Assembly (NCBI GenBank): GCA_902786345.1
Contig: CADACB010000012.1
Span: 1-43,803, forward strand
From: an uncultured Ruminococcus sp.
GTDB lineage: Bacteria > Bacillota > Clostridia > Oscillospirales > Acutalibacteraceae
Direction of reading: 5' to 3'
DNA length: 43,803 nucleotides
Positions 26,530 to 34,695 of this stretch are shown piece by piece. Position 1 is the stretch's first letter. The number at the start of each line of letters is the position of its first letter. Under the pieces are notes generated by a model. That model saw nothing but the letters and a program-made list of their open reading frames with translations. It was not told the DNA's origin and made no database searches. Position numbers and translations under genes: made by a program.

Positions 26530-27972
26530 ATGGTTTTTGCGGATTTGTTTTTCTTGTATTTTTTTCTTCCTCTGTGTCTGATCTGCTACTTTGTAAGTAA
26601 AAAGCTCAGAACAAAGAATCTGATACTAATAGTTTTTTCTCTTGTTTTTTATGCGTGGGGAGAACCGCTTTGGGTAATACTTCTATTGTTCAGTGCGGCA
26701 TTTAACTGGTTTTCCGGACTTATGATAGAAGCGAACCGTAAAAGCAAATGGGCTAAGCTGGTTGTTGCCGGAGCGGTAACGGTCGATATTTTGCTGTTGG
26801 TGATATTCAAATACAGTGGTTTTCTGGTGGAAAACATCAACGGGCTTTTGCATATTTCAATACCTGTTCCGCAAATATCATTGCCGATTGGTATCAGCTT
26901 TTTTACCTTCCAGGCAATATCCTATGTTATAGACTGCTATTGGGAGACTGTAACTACACAGAGATCCTTCAAGAAATTTTTGCTCTATTTATCGCTGTTT
27001 CCTCAGCTTATCGCAGGTCCTATTGTCAGATACAGCGTTGTTGAAAACGAGATCAATAAGCGTAAATCGACTATGTCAGATATAAGTGAGGGTGCGCTGA
27101 GATTTATTGTAGGTCTTGCAAAGAAGGTTATTATAGCTAATAATCTTTATGCAATTGTAAAGCAGTTCTATGGGGATGTTAATGCTAACCAGTATAATGA
27201 TATTTCGTCTATGTCATTTCTCGGAACGTGGTTTGTTGTGATTGCATATTCGCTTTATGTGTATTTCGATTTCAGCGGTTATTCCGACATGGCTATCGGA
27301 CTTGGACGTATATTCGGATTCCATTTTGACGAAAACTTTAAATATCCGTTTATTTGTAAGACTATCAGCGAATTCTGGCAGAGATGGCACATTTCACTCA
27401 GCTCGTTCTTCAGGGACTATCTCTTTTATGCACCGATATTCGGTAAGCCAAGAAAATATGTAAATCTGTTCCTTGTATGGTTCTGCACGGGTTTGTGGCA
27501 CGGTGCGGCGTGGAATTACATTTTCTGGGGATTATATTTCGGAGCATTCCTGCTACTTGAAATTAAGATCGGAAAAAAGAAAATGAAGAAATGGCCCTTA
27601 TGGCTGACACATATATACAGTAAGCTTGTTATCGTGATAGGCTTTGGTATTTTCTGTTTCTCAGATATGGGGCAGCTCGGAAACTTCTTTATGAATATCA
27701 GCGGACTGGGAATGCTTTTCCACGGAAATGCATTTGCAGATACAGTAACGTGGAGTACATTTGTCAAGAACATTTTCCTGATAATTGCGGCAATAATTGT
27801 TTCAATGCCTGTGCTTCAGTATATCAAGAAATTCTTCTTTGAATGGGGTAATAATGTTGTTTATACAACAGGAAAGGTGTTGGCGTCTGTAGGCTGTGCT
27901 TATCTTCTTGTGATGTCAAGCATACTGCTTGTAGATTCAACGAATAACCCGTTCCTGTATTTCCGTTTCTGA
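26530..27972 (+). CDS. MBOAT-family O-acyltransferase (AlgI/DltB-like)
   Basis: A 480-residue polytopic membrane protein that passes an acyl group across the membrane to an extracytoplasmic acceptor. Features: an N-terminal LILIVFSLVFYAWGEP typical of AlgI/PatA/DltB, SLPIGISFFTFQAISYVID (117-135), FPQLIAGPIVRY (157-168), FDFSGYSDMAIGLG (246-259), WQRWHISLSSFFRDY (283-297, His287) and GLWHGAAWNY (321-330) with the invariant catalytic His324. AGGAG at 26518-26522 is seven bases before the ATG. AlgI/PatA proteins usually use acetyl-CoA, DltB uses D-Ala-DltC; here an ACP lies three genes downstream, which favours an ACP-borne donor (inference). Confidence 0.93.
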   Translation: MVFADLFFLYFFLPLCLICYFVSKKLRTKNLILIVFSLVFYAWGEPLWVILLLFSAAFNWFSGLMIEANRKSKWAKLVVAGAVTVDILLLVIFKYSGFLVENINGLLHISIPVPQISLPIGISFFTFQAISYVIDCYWETVTTQRSFKKFLLYLSLFPQLIAGPIVRYSVVENEINKRKSTMSDISEGALRFIVGLAKKVIIANNLYAIVKQFYGDVNANQYNDISSMSFLGTWFVVIAYSLYVYFDFSGYSDMAIGLGRIFGFHFDENFKYPFICKTISEFWQRWHISLSSFFRDYLFYAPIFGKPRKYVNLFLVWFCTGLWHGAAWNYIFWGLYFGAFLLLEIKIGKKKMKKWPLWLTHIYSKLVIVIGFGIFCFSDMGQLGNFFMNISGLGMLFHGNAFADTVTWSTFVKNIFLIIAAIIVSMPVLQYIKKFFFEWGNNVVYTTGKVLASVGCAYLLVMSSILLVDSTNNPFLYFRF

Positions 27973-27988
27973 TATGAGGAGAGAAAAA

Positions 27989-29479
27989 ATGGAGAATAAA
28001 ACAAATAGAAACAGCAATGTTCAGAAAAAGAAAAGCTATAATTCATATAAGCGTTCAAGTATCAGGAAATTTTCTTCGATGATCTCACTTGTCATACTTA
28101 TACCTGTTTTTGGTCTGGCTGCAATTTTTCTCTTGGTATTTCCGCGTTCCGATGAATCAATGATAGAAAAAAGAAAGCTTACATCGTTTCCGGAATTTAC
28201 ATTCGAGAATTATTTTAACGGAAAATTCACAAACGGTATAAACCAATGGTACACTGATACTGTTCCTTTTCGTGATGATTTCAAGAATATGGGCAACAGC
28301 TTTAAGGGCGCGTTTGGGATAACTACCGATGATACGATAAATGCTGTCGGCAACTTGAAAAAGGTTGAAAAAAATAAACCAAAATCACAGACGAATAAAA
28401 CCGACAGCAGCAAAACTGAAAACAGCAGTGCTCAAGGCAGCAGATCTGAAAACAGTACAGCCGAAAGCAGTAAGCCTGTTGAGGAATCAAAGCCTGAGGA
28501 AAATTCATCACAGAAGGACTATACCAAGGAAGACGCCGAATATACGGTCGAAAATGGTGTTATTGTTGTCAAGCAGGACGGACATTACAGAGGACTTGAG
28601 CTTTTTGGAGGCGGCACAGGAAATTCATATGTTGAGGCACTCAATACGCTCAGGGGTAAGCTTGACAATAAAATAAAAATGTACTCTATGATAGCACCTC
28701 TTGCAAGCGAATATTATACACCTGCTAATTATACGGATTATACGGCAAATCAGAAGGAATATTTTGATGATCTTGCGTCAAGACTTGATAAGGGTATTAC
28801 AAGCATTGATATTGACTCTGTACTTGCAAAACATGTTGAAGAGCCTATATATTGCCGTACTGACCATCACTGGATGCCGCTTGGAGCATATTATGCTGCT
28901 CAGGAGTTTGCAAAAACCGCAGGGGTAGATTTCAAGGATTTGAGCACATTTAAATCTGAAACAATCAGTGGATTTGTTGGTACAATGTATGCCTTCTCGG
29001 GAGGAGATATTAATATCAAAAATGATCCTGAGGACTTCACATACTATATCCCTGATAATTACTCAAAGTGTAAGACAGATTTCTATAATACATCTTTTCA
29101 ATTTGACTATACAGGCACTTACTTCAAACAGGTGGGTGATCCTCAGTCAAACGCATATCTGACATTCTTCGGTGGTGATGAACAGATTGTAAAGATCAGA
29201 ACCAATGTTAAGAACGGAAGAAAGCTTATTGTTATCAAAGATAGTTATGGCAACGCTGAGCCGGGATATTATATGAATTCCTTTGAGGAAATATATATTG
29301 TAGATATGCGTTATTTTAATCTTAATCTTGTTGATTTTATAAATCAGATGAAGATCACTGACGTTTTGTTCACAATGGTAACCTATTCAGCGTTTGGCGG
29401 TAATGCCGATAATCTTATGACTTTGATTGAACAGAATCCGGGTCAGACTATAGTTGACGGTTATAATCCGGAAGACTGA
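27989..29479 (+). CDS. DHHW/AlgX-AlgJ-like membrane-anchored SGNH-type protein
   Basis: A 496-residue single-pass protein with a basic N-terminus, membrane segment at about 30-51, a Ser/Lys/Glu-rich low-complexity linker (128-178) and an extracytoplasmic catalytic domain. The family signature TDHHW is at 291-295, with KDSYGN (417-422) supplying the SGNH-type Ser419. Such proteins partner MBOAT proteins (AlgI-AlgJ/X, PatA-PatB; DltD is an analogous partner) and complete acyl transfer to the glycan. ATG 27974 is in frame, but AGGAGAG at 27977-27983 lies inside that extension and serves ATG 27989. Seventeen bases separate it from the MBOAT stop. Confidence 0.9.
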   Translation: MENKTNRNSNVQKKKSYNSYKRSSIRKFSSMISLVILIPVFGLAAIFLLVFPRSDESMIEKRKLTSFPEFTFENYFNGKFTNGINQWYTDTVPFRDDFKNMGNSFKGAFGITTDDTINAVGNLKKVEKNKPKSQTNKTDSSKTENSSAQGSRSENSTAESSKPVEESKPEENSSQKDYTKEDAEYTVENGVIVVKQDGHYRGLELFGGGTGNSYVEALNTLRGKLDNKIKMYSMIAPLASEYYTPANYTDYTANQKEYFDDLASRLDKGITSIDIDSVLAKHVEEPIYCRTDHHWMPLGAYYAAQEFAKTAGVDFKDLSTFKSETISGFVGTMYAFSGGDINIKNDPEDFTYYIPDNYSKCKTDFYNTSFQFDYTGTYFKQVGDPQSNAYLTFFGGDEQIVKIRTNVKNGRKLIVIKDSYGNAEPGYYMNSFEEIYIVDMRYFNLNLVDFINQMKITDVLFTMVTYSAFGGNADNLMTLIEQNPGQTIVDGYNPED

Positions 29480-29497
29480 ATTTAATAAAAAAACTAC

Positions 29498-29538
29498 AGG
29501 CTATATACGGCAGATTAAAATCTGTCGGTTAGCCTTTA
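29498..29538 (+). other. Hairpin between the DHHW and FkbH genes
   Basis: AGGCTA (29498-29503) pairs with TAGCCT (29530-29535), enclosing CGGCAGAT/ATCTGTCG (29508-29515 with 29520-29527, one GT pair). Only short T-runs follow, so it could attenuate or mark RNA processing rather than terminate. Confidence 0.5.
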
Positions 29539-29569
29539 TGTTTATTACAAGCGGAAAAGGAGAGGAAAT

Positions 29570-31363
29570 ATGAAGGAGCTTGAATATCCCTTTGATTCTG
29601 AATATATAATAAAAAAGAGAAAATCCATAAAACGTACGCTGCTGTCTGATGGAAGCAGCAGGCTTAAAAAGAAGATCGCAGTTTTTGGCGGATCAACAAC
29701 TAATGATATAGTTGTATATCTTGATCTGTTTCTTCTTCACCACGGAATTGAAGCGGAGTTCTATCAGTCTGAATATGCACAGTATTGGCAGGACGCAATG
29801 TTTCCAAGTGATGAGCTTTTAAGCTTTGCTCCTGATATTGTTTTTATTCATACTACAAACAGAAATATAAGCACTTATCCTGATACGTCTATGAGCAGAG
29901 ATGACGTTGACGCACTGTTAGAAAATGAGTATCTCAAGTTTGAGCAGATGTGGCAGAAAATTTCAGATACCTATCATTGTCCTATAATACAGAATAACTT
30001 TGAGATGCCTTTTTACCGCATTATGGGGAATAAGGACTGCAGTGATTACAGAGGACACTCCAATTTCCTTACAAGATTGAATACAAAATTCTATGATTAT
30101 GCTGATCGTACAGAGGGCTTTTATATAAACGATATTAACTTTATCTCAGCTTCTTACGGACTTAAGGCGTGGAGCGACCCCTCATATTGGAATATGTATA
30201 AATATGCAATGTGTGTTGATGCTATTCCTGAATTTTCGTCCAATCTTGCAAATATCATAAAATCCGTTTTTGGAAAAAACAAAAAAGCACTTGCTCTTGA
30301 TCTAGATAATACACTCTGGGGCGGAGTTGTCGGAGATGACGGAGTTGACGGTATACAGATCGGTCAGGAAACCGGTGTATCACAGTCTTATTATGAATTT
30401 CAGTCATATATAAAGTCACTGAAATCGCTTGGAGTTATTCTTACTGTATGCTCTAAGAATGATCACGAAAACGCCATTGCAGGACTTAATCACCCTGAGG
30501 GCGCTCTCAAGCCGGATGACTTCATTATTATAAAAGCAAACTGGGAAAATAAGGACAGGAATATTGCAGAAACCGCAGCAGAGTTGAATATTTTGCCTGA
30601 TGCGATTGTGTTTGTTGACGATAATCCTGCTGAAAGGGCTATTGTACAAGCACAGCTGCCGGGTGTGAATGCGCCTGTTATGGATAGTGTTGAGAATTAT
30701 ATAACCACAATTGATCGTAACGGATATTTTGAAGTTACGAATTTCAGCGAGGATGATCTCAAGCGTAATGAAATGTATAAGGCAAATGCACAGAGAGCGG
30801 CTCAGCAGGCAACATTTACGGATTATAAAGATTATCTTTTGAGTCTTGATATGACTGCTGTGATTGATGATTTTCTGCCTGTTTACCTGCAAAGAATAAC
30901 TCAGCTTTCAAATAAAAGCAATCAATTCAATGTGACTACAAAGCGTTATACTGCTACTGAAATGGAGGCAGTTTTTGAAAGTAATGATTATATTCGTCTT
31001 TATGGAAAGCTTGTTGATAAGTTCGGAGATAACGGCGTTGTATCGGTTGTTATCGGCAAGAAGGACGGAACCGTTCTCAATATGGAGCTGTGGCTTATGA
31101 GCTGCCGTGTTCTTAAAAGAGATATGGAGCTTGCAATGCTTGACCGACTGGTTGAACGATGCAGGGAGCAGGGAATAAAAACAATAAAAGGATATTACTA
31201 TCCTACAGCCAAAAACAATATGGTAAAAGAGCTTTATGGTTTTTTTGGGTTTGATAAGATAAGCGAAGACGAATCGGGCAATACTGTATGGCAACTTGAG
31301 GTTGATTCCTACAAAAACAGAAATCAGGTTATTAAAGTTGAGGATAATTCCTCTATACAATAA
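29570..31363 (+). CDS. FkbH-like HAD-IIIC enzyme (predicted glyceryl-ACP loader)
   Basis: A 597-residue three-part protein. Residues 35-220 look like an SGNH/flavodoxin-like region (IAVFGGSTTND). Residues 238-360 are the HAD-IIIC core with DLDNTLWGG (244-252), the FkbH-specific CSKN (Cys294) and FVDDNPAER (348-356). The C-terminal 430-580 region resembles a GNAT fold. Characterised FkbH-type enzymes take D-1,3-bisphosphoglycerate, remove phosphate and load the glyceryl group through the conserved Cys onto the phosphopantetheine of an ACP. An ACP gene starts 19 bases downstream. A GGAGAGG ribosome site precedes the ATG. The loaded group here is inferred from family knowledge and could be another phospho-hydroxyacid. 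Confidence 0.9.
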   Translation: MKELEYPFDSEYIIKKRKSIKRTLLSDGSSRLKKKIAVFGGSTTNDIVVYLDLFLLHHGIEAEFYQSEYAQYWQDAMFPSDELLSFAPDIVFIHTTNRNISTYPDTSMSRDDVDALLENEYLKFEQMWQKISDTYHCPIIQNNFEMPFYRIMGNKDCSDYRGHSNFLTRLNTKFYDYADRTEGFYINDINFISASYGLKAWSDPSYWNMYKYAMCVDAIPEFSSNLANIIKSVFGKNKKALALDLDNTLWGGVVGDDGVDGIQIGQETGVSQSYYEFQSYIKSLKSLGVILTVCSKNDHENAIAGLNHPEGALKPDDFIIIKANWENKDRNIAETAAELNILPDAIVFVDDNPAERAIVQAQLPGVNAPVMDSVENYITTIDRNGYFEVTNFSEDDLKRNEMYKANAQRAAQQATFTDYKDYLLSLDMTAVIDDFLPVYLQRITQLSNKSNQFNVTTKRYTATEMEAVFESNDYIRLYGKLVDKFGDNGVVSVVIGKKDGTVLNMELWLMSCRVLKRDMELAMLDRLVERCREQGIKTIKGYYYPTAKNNMVKELYGFFGFDKISEDESGNTVWQLEVDSYKNRNQVIKVEDNSSIQ

Positions 31364-31382
31364 AATCAAAGGAGAATGAATA

Positions 31383-31628
31383 ATGGATACAAAAACAATT
31401 TATGCAAGACTCAATAAGGTTTTTCGTGATGTATTCGATGACGACTCTATTACCGTAAACCCAAAGACAACAGCAGATGATATTGATGATTGGGACAGCC
31501 TTGAGCATATCACTCTTATCAATGCTGTTGAAAAGGAATTCAAAATGAAATTTAAAATGGGTGAAATATCCTCTATGAAAAATGTAGGTGAAATGGCACA
31601 GATAATTGCTGCAAGAGCAAAGGGCTGA
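31383..31628 (+). CDS. Acyl carrier protein of the MBOAT/FkbH unit
   Basis: An 81-residue phosphopantetheine-binding carrier with the attachment serine at Ser39 in DDWDSLEHITL. Size, acidic helix II and spacing to the C-terminal helix are standard. It is not located with fatty-acid genes but directly after the FkbH-like loader, so it is probably a dedicated carrier, the counterpart of DltC in D-alanylation. AAAGGAG precedes the ATG. A strong terminator at 31702-31733 closes the unit. Confidence 0.92.
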   Translation: MDTKTIYARLNKVFRDVFDDDSITVNPKTTADDIDDWDSLEHITLINAVEKEFKMKFKMGEISSMKNVGEMAQIIAARAKG

Positions 31629-31701
31629 TAATTATTTCATATAATATCTGTTGCACATAAATTATGACAATGTTTTGAATTGGATGATTTAACAGAGTTT
31701 G

Positions 31702-31733
31702 AAAACGGCTGCTAAAAAAATGCAGCCGTTTTT
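31702..31733 (+). terminator. Terminator of the surface-polymer locus
   Basis: AAAACGGCTGC (31702-31712) pairs with GCAGCCGTTTT (31722-31732) around a TAAAAAAAT loop and ends in five T. Confidence 0.88.
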
Positions 31734-31797
31734 GTGTTTCTTCAAAGCTATATACTATCAAAAATGCAATATATTGACAACAATCCTGCATAGATTA

Positions 31798-31826
31798 TTG
31801 ACACAAAAAATATTTCGATATATAAT
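31798..31826 (+). promoter_or_regulatory. Perfect-consensus promoter of ilvE
   Basis: TTGACA (31798-31803), a 17-bp spacer and TATAAT (31821-31826) predict a start near 31833. The leader of about 29 nt leaves no room for a T-box or leader-peptide attenuator. Confidence 0.8.
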
Positions 31827-31861
31827 ATAGTTGTTAATTTTATTGAAAGGAAGTCCTTACA

Positions 31862-32887
31862 ATGGATAAGAAAAATATTGACTGGTCAAACCTTGGCTTC
31901 GGTTATATTAAAACCGATAAGAGATATGTTGCCAATTATACAAACGGAGCGTGGGATGAAGGAGCTCTTATTGATGACGATACAATTAATATGAGTGAAT
32001 GTGCCTGTGTTTTACAGTATGCTCAGACTGTATTTGAGGGCTTGAAGGCATATACTACTGAAAAGGGGGAAACGGTTGTTTTTCGTCCTGATCTTAATGC
32101 TGAACGTCTTGCAAATTCGGCGAGAAGAATGGAAATGCCTGTATTCCCTGAGGAAAAATTTATTGATGCCGTTGAACAGGTAGTAAGTGCAAATAAGGCT
32201 TATGTTCCTCCATATGGAACCGGTGCTACTCTTTATCTGCGTCCCTTTATGTTCGGTATAAATCCGGTTATCGGTGTTAAGCCGGCAGATGATTTTCAAT
32301 TCAGGATTTTTGCAACTCCGGTTGGTCCTTACTTCAAGGGAGGAGCAAAACCTATTACAATAAAGGTATGTGATCTTGACAGAGCAGCTCCTCACGGTAC
32401 AGGATATATTAAAGCAGGTCTTAACTATGCAATGAGCTTACACGCTATTGTTACTGCTCATAAAGAGGGCTTTGACGAGAATATGTATCTTGACTCAGCA
32501 ACAAGAACAAAGGTAGAGGAAACAGGTGGTGCAAACTTCCTCTTTATTACAAAGGATAATAAGGTTGTTACACCTAAGTCTGACAGTATACTTCCTTCAA
32601 TAACAAGACGTTCGTTGATGGTTGTTGCAAAAGACTATCTTGGTCTTGAGGTTGAAGAACGTGAAGTATATTTTGATGAGGTCAAGGATTTTGCAGAATG
32701 CGGTCTTTGCGGTACGGCAGCTGTTATTTCTCCTGTAGGAAAGATCAATGATCACGGTAAGGAGATATGCTTCCCAAGTGGTATGGAGAAGATGGGCCCC
32801 GTAACTCAGAAGCTTTACGACACACTCACCGGTATCCAGATGGGCAGAATAGAAGCTCCAAAGGGCTGGATAAAGGTTATAGACTGA
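31862..32887 (+). CDS. ilvE: Branched-chain amino acid aminotransferase
   Basis: PLP-dependent fold-IV aminotransferase interconverting Leu/Ile/Val and their 2-oxo acids. The 341 residues fit the class common to Firmicutes and eukaryotic BCATs. Seen are QYAQTVFEGLKAY (52-64), FRPDLNAERLANSARRM (74-90), the PLP lysine Lys184 in GTGYIKAGLNYA, ETGGANFLFI downstream and CGLCGTAAVISPVG with the CXXC redox pair near the active site. AAAGGAAG precedes the ATG. It is monocistronic, with its own consensus promoter and a hairpin terminator shared with the convergent ABC exporter. Confidence 0.95.
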   Translation: MDKKNIDWSNLGFGYIKTDKRYVANYTNGAWDEGALIDDDTINMSECACVLQYAQTVFEGLKAYTTEKGETVVFRPDLNAERLANSARRMEMPVFPEEKFIDAVEQVVSANKAYVPPYGTGATLYLRPFMFGINPVIGVKPADDFQFRIFATPVGPYFKGGAKPITIKVCDLDRAAPHGTGYIKAGLNYAMSLHAIVTAHKEGFDENMYLDSATRTKVEETGGANFLFITKDNKVVTPKSDSILPSITRRSLMVVAKDYLGLEVEEREVYFDEVKDFAECGLCGTAAVISPVGKINDHGKEICFPSGMEKMGPVTQKLYDTLTGIQMGRIEAPKGWIKVID

Positions 32888-32909
32888 TTAATTTACATAT
32901 AAAATTTCA

Positions 32910-32947
32910 GGGCGGTACAGTTAAAATACTGTGCCGCCCGTTCTTTA
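32910..32947. terminator. Bidirectional terminator between ilvE and the ABC exporter
   Basis: GGGCGGTACAGT (32910-32921) pairs with ACTGTGCCGCCC (32928-32939, one GT pair) around TTAAAA. T-rich sequence lies on both sides. Confidence 0.8.
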
Positions 32948-32952
32948 TATAT

Positions 32953-34695
32953 TTATGCATTGCTGGCTGCAAATTGAGAATTATACAGCTTGTTATAAAA
33001 TCCCTTCTTTTCCATAAGTTCATTATGATTTCCTTGTTCAATAACGTTTCCGTCCTTCATAACAAGAATGACATCAGCTTCTTTGATTGTAGAGAGTCTG
33101 TGTGCAACTATAAAGCTTGTTCTGCCTTTCATCATATTGTTGAATGCTTTTTGTATACGAATTTCTGTTCTGGTATCAATACTGCTTGTAGCCTCATCAA
33201 GGATCAGCATAGGCGGATCACAAAGCATTACTCTTGCAATACACATAAGCTGGCGCTGCCCCTGAGAAAGATTAGAGCCTTCTTCTGAGATGATTGTGTC
33301 ATATCCGTCAGGCATACGTTCAATAAAGTGGTTAATATAAGCTCTTTTTGCAGCAGACTTTACATCTTCTATAGAAGCGTCGGGTTTACCATAGGCAATA
33401 TTGTCACGTACACTTGCATTATACAGCCAGCTTTCCTGAAGCACCATTCCATACATAGAACGCAGCTCGTCACGTTTCATTTCGTAAATACTTTTTCCGT
33501 CTATTTTAATATCACCATTGTCTACATCATAAAAACGCATCAACAGGTTGATCAGTGTAGTTTTACCGCAGCCCGTGGGACCTACAATGGCAATTTTACT
33601 TCCGGGTTTGACGTGAAGATTAAAATTTTTAATAAGCTTCTTCTCAGTGGAGTAAGAAAAGTCAACGTTTTCAATATCTATCCTGCCCTTACATCCGGAA
33701 ATGTGATCAGCATTTTTAATGTCGGGCTTCTGATCGGGTTCGTCAAGCAGTTTGAATATTCTGTCTGCGCCTGCCAAAGCTGTCTGAAGCTGGGGGATAA
33801 CTCCTGTTACCTCGTTGAATGGCTTTGTATATTGATTTGCATATGTAATAAAAGCTGAAATTTGTCCTACAGTCAGAGTATTATTTATAACGCTTACTGC
33901 ACCTGTGATACAGACGGCTGTTGTTACTATACCGTTTACAAACCGTGTGCTTGGATTGGCAAGGGATGAATAGAACTGGGACTTTTTTCCGCAGATATAA
34001 AGACGTGAATTAATTTCTTCAAAATTTTTCTGAGCTTCATCTTCATATCCAAATGCCTTTACAAGCTTTTGTTGACCTACATATTCATTAATATAAGCAC
34101 TTATTTCGCCCTGAGTTTCTGACTGCTCCTTAAATTGTTTTTGTGACAGCCGGGTTATAAACGCAGCAACAAACATAGAAAGCGGAGTGATTATTACAAC
34201 CACAATAGCAATAAAAACATTCAGAACTATCATAAAAACAAGTGTGCATATGATCATCACAAGTCCTGAGAAAAGCTGTGTTATACCCTGAAGAAGTCCG
34301 TCACCCACAGAATCAGTGTCATTGATTATCCTGCTTATTAAATCACCGTGAGGATGTCCGTCAATATATTTAAGAGGAACTGAATTAAATTTTTTAAAAA
34401 CATCACGCCGCATATCCCTTATAGTAAAATAGCTGACCTTGTTAATGCAAAGATTCATCATCCATTGAAATACAGAACCTGAGAGAACGGTTATAGCTGT
34501 CATTAAAAGAAGCTGATAAATTCCGGCAAAGTCAACATTATTCTTTCCGACAGCCTTGTCAATTGCAAGTCCTATCAGCACAGGGGCAGTTAGGTTGAGT
34601 ATAACATATAAAAGAGCAAAAATCATTGCACCTATCATACTTTTACGATAGGGAACAGCATACTTCAGTATTCTTTTGATTATACCCTTTTTCAT
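32953..34695 (-). CDS. ABC exporter half-transporter, subunit with the consensus ATPase Walker B
   Basis: A 580-residue type IV ABC exporter with six membrane helices (about 20-310) and one nucleotide-binding domain. Walker A is GPTGCGKT (372-379), Walker B ends Asp500-Glu501 (catalytic Glu present), but the signature is LSQGQ (476-480) instead of LSGGQ. It starts 4 bases inside the preceding gene (ATGA) and is translated second. Together the two form a heterodimeric exporter of the BmrCD/TM287-288 type; such pumps export drugs, peptides or lipids. The substrate is unknown. Confidence 0.93.
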   Translation of the reverse strand: MKKGIIKRILKYAVPYRKSMIGAMIFALLYVILNLTAPVLIGLAIDKAVGKNNVDFAGIYQLLLMTAITVLSGSVFQWMMNLCINKVSYFTIRDMRRDVFKKFNSVPLKYIDGHPHGDLISRIINDTDSVGDGLLQGITQLFSGLVMIICTLVFMIVLNVFIAIVVVIITPLSMFVAAFITRLSQKQFKEQSETQGEISAYINEYVGQQKLVKAFGYEDEAQKNFEEINSRLYICGKKSQFYSSLANPSTRFVNGIVTTAVCITGAVSVINNTLTVGQISAFITYANQYTKPFNEVTGVIPQLQTALAGADRIFKLLDEPDQKPDIKNADHISGCKGRIDIENVDFSYSTEKKLIKNFNLHVKPGSKIAIVGPTGCGKTTLINLLMRFYDVDNGDIKIDGKSIYEMKRDELRSMYGMVLQESWLYNASVRDNIAYGKPDASIEDVKSAAKRAYINHFIERMPDGYDTIISEEGSNLSQGQRQLMCIARVMLCDPPMLILDEATSSIDTRTEIRIQKAFNNMMKGRTSFIVAHRLSTIKEADVILVMKDGNVIEQGNHNELMEKKGFYNKLYNSQFAASNA

